A stretch of DNA of 64,000 nt from an uncultured Tenacibaculum sp. (GTDB lineage Bacteria > Bacteroidota > Bacteroidia > Flavobacteriales > Flavobacteriaceae): NCBI GenBank assembly GCA_947498055.1, contig CANMJA010000004.1:153108-217107 (forward strand), given 5' to 3'. This document shows, in pieces, positions 60,546 to 64,000 of the stretch. Position 1 is the first letter of the stretch, and each line of letters opens with the position of its first letter. The notes under the pieces are model-generated. The model did no database searches. It was not told the origin of the DNA and saw only the letters and a program-made list of their open reading frames with translations. Both the position numbers and the translations under genes were made by a program.

Positions 60546-60939
60546 TCCATCTCATTCCGAAACAAGATTAAACAATTCAAATTTATTTTATAAACGCAAA
60601 TAAATCATACGAGAGACTTACTTAACGAGGTTAAAAATTAGTAAATAAGCTGGTAATGAGTTAAAATAAAGTAATTTTTATTTTTATATTATTTTCCATT
60701 AGCTTTTTTTACAAGCTATAATAATTCTAATTCAATAAAGAAGCATCATTTTTTTGTAATACTTTGTGTAAAAAGGTTTCTAAATTTAATAACTTCGTGC
60801 ATAATAAAAACTGGTTATAACGTTTTAAAACCGACCTAATTATTATTTGATAAATAATTTTATAATACACTAAAAAAACATTTGTGTTTTTGTAAGGTAT
60901 ATTAATTGAAATAAACTAAGATCTAAATAATTTAAAAAA

Positions 60940-61770
60940 ATGAAAAAATTAACTTGTCTTTTAATCTTTATTACTGCAACAGCTTTTTCTCAAAGCCCTT
61001 GGACTAAGAAAAAAAATGAAACGTATTTGCAACTATCTTTTACAACTATTTCTGGGTATACAGAACTTTTTGCTAAAGGTGATCCTATAGCAACGAATAG
61101 AAAAACGAGCGATAATACCTTACAGTTATATGCTGAATATGGTATATCGGATAAAACAACACTAATGGCTAGTTTACCATTAAAACTAGTTTCTACTGGA
61201 GATTTAGTAAATCCTGCAATTAATTTAACTACAGAAAGTTCTTTAACTTCTTTAGGAAATATTCAATTAGGAGTTAAACATAATTTTTATAATAAAAAAT
61301 GGTTAATATCTGGGCAATTAACGGTAGAAGCAAACACAGGTGAGTTTGAAGAAGCTTCAGGTTTAAGAACGGGTTATGATGCTTGGACCGTTACTCCTTT
61401 AATTATTGCAGGAAGAGGTTTCGATTCTTGGTATATTCAAGCATTTACAGGAGTAGATATTAGAACTAACGAGTATAGCTCTGCTTTTAAATTAGGTGGA
61501 GAATTAGGATACAAAGCTTTAGATTGGTTATGGGTAGCTGGATTTTTAGATGGTGTTGCATCTTTTCATAATGGAGAAGTACAAACTCCATTAACCAATG
61601 CACTAACAAGTTTGTATGTTAATGATCAAAGTTATGCTGGTTTTGGTTTGAAACTTATAGGAGAGTTTGATGATAATTTTGGAGCTAATATAGGTTTAGG
61701 TGGTGCTTTTGATGGACGAAGAGTTGCTGTAGCTCCTGCTATTACATTTGGTGTATATTACAATTTATAG
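60940..61770 (+). CDS. Outer-membrane beta-barrel-like protein
   Basis: Signal peptide; alternating beta pattern; C-terminal FGVYYNL. Confidence 0.7.
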   Translation: MKKLTCLLIFITATAFSQSPWTKKKNETYLQLSFTTISGYTELFAKGDPIATNRKTSDNTLQLYAEYGISDKTTLMASLPLKLVSTGDLVNPAINLTTESSLTSLGNIQLGVKHNFYNKKWLISGQLTVEANTGEFEEASGLRTGYDAWTVTPLIIAGRGFDSWYIQAFTGVDIRTNEYSSAFKLGGELGYKALDWLWVAGFLDGVASFHNGEVQTPLTNALTSLYVNDQSYAGFGLKLIGEFDDNFGANIGLGGAFDGRRVAVAPAITFGVYYNL

Positions 61771-61894
61771 AATTAAGTAGTTGTTACATACAGACCATTT
61801 AAACTAGATAGAAATGAGTATTTAAAAGGAGCAAATTTGCTCCTTTTTTTTATGCCTTTATAAAACTATCTTTGTGGCATTAAAAAAGTAAAAA

Positions 61895-63418
61895 ATGTCA
61901 GAAAACGTACGTGTACGATTTGCACCAAGCCCTACAGGAGCACTACACATTGGAGGAGTAAGAACCGCATTATTCAATTATTTATTCGCTAAAAAACATA
62001 AAGGAACTTTTGTTTTAAGAATAGAAGATACCGATCAAACTAGGTATGTTGCGAATGCAGAACAATACATAGTTGATGCGTTAGAATGGTGTAATATTCC
62101 TTTTGATGAAGGTCCAGGAAAGAACGAAAAATTTGGTCCGTACAGACAATCTGAACGTAAAGATTTATATAAAAAATATGCAGATGAATTACTAGAAAAA
62201 GGATGGGCATACTATGCTTTTGACACTTCAGAAGAATTAGATGCGCATAGAAAAGACCATGAAGCAAACGGTAAAACATTTATTTACAATTGGCATAACA
62301 GAGAAAAAGGAAGATTAGTAAATTCTTTAGTACTTTCTGAAGAAGAAGTACAACAAAAAATTTCTGCTGGAGAAAAGTATGTAGTTCGTTTTAAAACTCC
62401 TCAAGATGAAGTTTTGGTAATGCAAGACGAAGTTAGAGGAGAAGTAAAAGTGAATACAAATACATTAGACGATAAAGTATTATTTAAGTCGGATGGAATG
62501 CCAACGTATCATTTAGCAAATATTGTAGATGATCATTTAATGGAAATTTCTCACGTAATCCGAGGGGAAGAATGGTTGCCTTCTCTCCCACTTCATACAT
62601 TGTTATACAGAGCTTTTGAATGGGAATCTCCAAAATTTGCACATTTATCTTTAATTTTAAAACCAGTAGGCAAAGGGAAATTAAGTAAACGTGATGGAGA
62701 TAAATTAGGTTTCCCTGTTTTTCCGTTAGAATATACGAATGAGAAAACAGGAGATGTTTCACGTGGATATAGAGAAGATGGTTATTTTTCAGATGCTTTT
62801 ATAAACATGTTGGCTTTATTAGGCTGGAACCCTGGAACAGAACAAGAATTATTTTCTTTAGAACAATTAGTAGAAGCCTTTGATTTAGCTAGAGTAAGTA
62901 AATCTGGCGCAAAATTTAGTCCAGATAAAACAAAGTGGTTCAACCAACAATATTTACAGCAAAAAACAGAGGAAGAGTTGGCAACATTGTTTTTACCTCT
63001 TTTAGAAAAAAATAATGTATCATCAGATAGAACCTACATTCAAAAAGTAGTTTCTTTAATAAAAGAAAGAGCTGTTTTTGTGGATGATTTTTGGGGATTA
63101 TCTAGTTTTTTCTTTGAAAATCCTACAGAGTATGAAGCTAAGGCTGCAAAAAAACAGTGGAAAGAAACTACTGGTGATTTAATGACTGAATTAGTTACGG
63201 TAATTGAAACTATTGAAGATTTTTCTATTGAAAATGCACAAACGGATATTAAAGGATGGATTACTTCTAAAGAAATTGGTTTTGGTAAAGTAATGCAACC
63301 ACTTCGATTAAGTTTAGTTGGTAAATTAGCTGGGCCAGATTTGTTTGAAATTATGACAATGATTGGTAAAGAAGCAACTATAAAACGAATACAAAATGCC
63401 ATCGCTGCATTGTCTTAA
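61895..63418 (+). CDS. gltX: Glutamyl-tRNA synthetase
   Basis: RFAPSPTGALHIGGVRTALFNYLFA; KLSKRDGDKLGFPVFPL. Confidence 0.97.
   Translation: MSENVRVRFAPSPTGALHIGGVRTALFNYLFAKKHKGTFVLRIEDTDQTRYVANAEQYIVDALEWCNIPFDEGPGKNEKFGPYRQSERKDLYKKYADELLEKGWAYYAFDTSEELDAHRKDHEANGKTFIYNWHNREKGRLVNSLVLSEEEVQQKISAGEKYVVRFKTPQDEVLVMQDEVRGEVKVNTNTLDDKVLFKSDGMPTYHLANIVDDHLMEISHVIRGEEWLPSLPLHTLLYRAFEWESPKFAHLSLILKPVGKGKLSKRDGDKLGFPVFPLEYTNEKTGDVSRGYREDGYFSDAFINMLALLGWNPGTEQELFSLEQLVEAFDLARVSKSGAKFSPDKTKWFNQQYLQQKTEEELATLFLPLLEKNNVSSDRTYIQKVVSLIKERAVFVDDFWGLSSFFFENPTEYEAKAAKKQWKETTGDLMTELVTVIETIEDFSIENAQTDIKGWITSKEIGFGKVMQPLRLSLVGKLAGPDLFEIMTMIGKEATIKRIQNAIAALS
62755..62770. promoter_or_regulatory. parS-like site TGTTTCACGTGGATAT (in gltX)
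   Basis: 13 of 16 parS-core positions. Confidence 0.4.
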
Positions 63419-63440
63419 AACAATTTTCAAATAAATAAGA

Positions 63441-63926
63441 ATGATTAAAAGGAACGAAATAAAAAAGTTATTTATTTTGTTCCTTTTATTTTTTGCTTTT
63501 AATGCAAATGCTACACACTGGTTAACGTATTATGTATATTATGAAACAGAATATGACCAAGGACCATGGGTAGGAGTTGCTATTATAGAAAATACAAATT
63601 ATAAATATTTAGTTCCGGTCGCATATAGCGAAATGTTTGGTTCTGAAAATATTGAAATTGCTAAAAAAATAATATTCCGACTAAAAGAAAAAAAACCTGA
63701 AATTTATAATTTTGAATATGAAATTGCAGAAAAAGAAAATGAAATAACACTTACAATTAAAGAAGAAATAAAGGAAAACCAAATAGTAAAAAATGAAATT
63801 ATTACTTCTTTAATTAATAATGGTTTTACTAAAGTTATTTTTCGTTTTTTAAAGAAAGAAGAAGTTTGTACAATTAAAAATGTAACGCTTCCTTATTTTA
63901 AATTGCAATACAATAAAAATAAATAG
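63441..63926 (+). CDS. Hypothetical secreted protein
   Basis: Signal peptide FLLFFAFNANA. Confidence 0.6.
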   Translation: MIKRNEIKKLFILFLLFFAFNANATHWLTYYVYYETEYDQGPWVGVAIIENTNYKYLVPVAYSEMFGSENIEIAKKIIFRLKEKKPEIYNFEYEIAEKENEITLTIKEEIKENQIVKNEIITSLINNGFTKVIFRFLKKEEVCTIKNVTLPYFKLQYNKNK

Positions 63927-64000
63927 AGGTCTGTAGTTAAATACCTATCTTTGGAATCAATAAATACGTTAAAATATGAATATTTTCAAGGGCCAAAATC

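Noticed and set aside
62040-63402. Minus-strand ORFs within gltX
   Set aside because: Antisense to a confident gltX frame.

Overview
This is an AT-rich chromosomal window from a Bacteroidetes bacterium, most likely Flavobacteriaceae (TAnnTTTG-type -7 boxes, a T9SS type-B sorting domain, many small lipoproteins). Most of it is ordinary: mutS, folE, queD, pth, gpsA, dut, recA, rpiB, rnr, tatA, mnmG, ybeY, a DUF4175 protein, gltX and assorted transporters, GNATs and lipoproteins. The most unusual locus is at the left edge. Two paralogous TPR sensor histidine kinases, a 43-aa Gly-rich peptide ORF and one response regulator lie upstream (minus strand) of an array of five non-identical small transcription units. 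Each unit has the same 22-bp dyad (ATCCrCA-n8-TGyGGAT) 29-30 bp upstream of a TAnnTTTG -7 box; four of the five end in a terminator-like hairpin inside the window. This looks like a response-regulator-controlled multi-sRNA or micropeptide array. Other notable items: a tandem pair of predicted sRNAs (20.6-21.0 kb), a cluster of parS-like palindromes around mnmG (49.9-62.8 kb), an intergenic cluster of DnaA-box-like 9-mers (42.87-43.38 kb), a solitary double-glycine-leader Cys-rich peptide (60.27 kb), a decayed methyltransferase duplicate, and a truncated HAD hydrolase remnant. Family assignments come from reading the translations; no database search was run.
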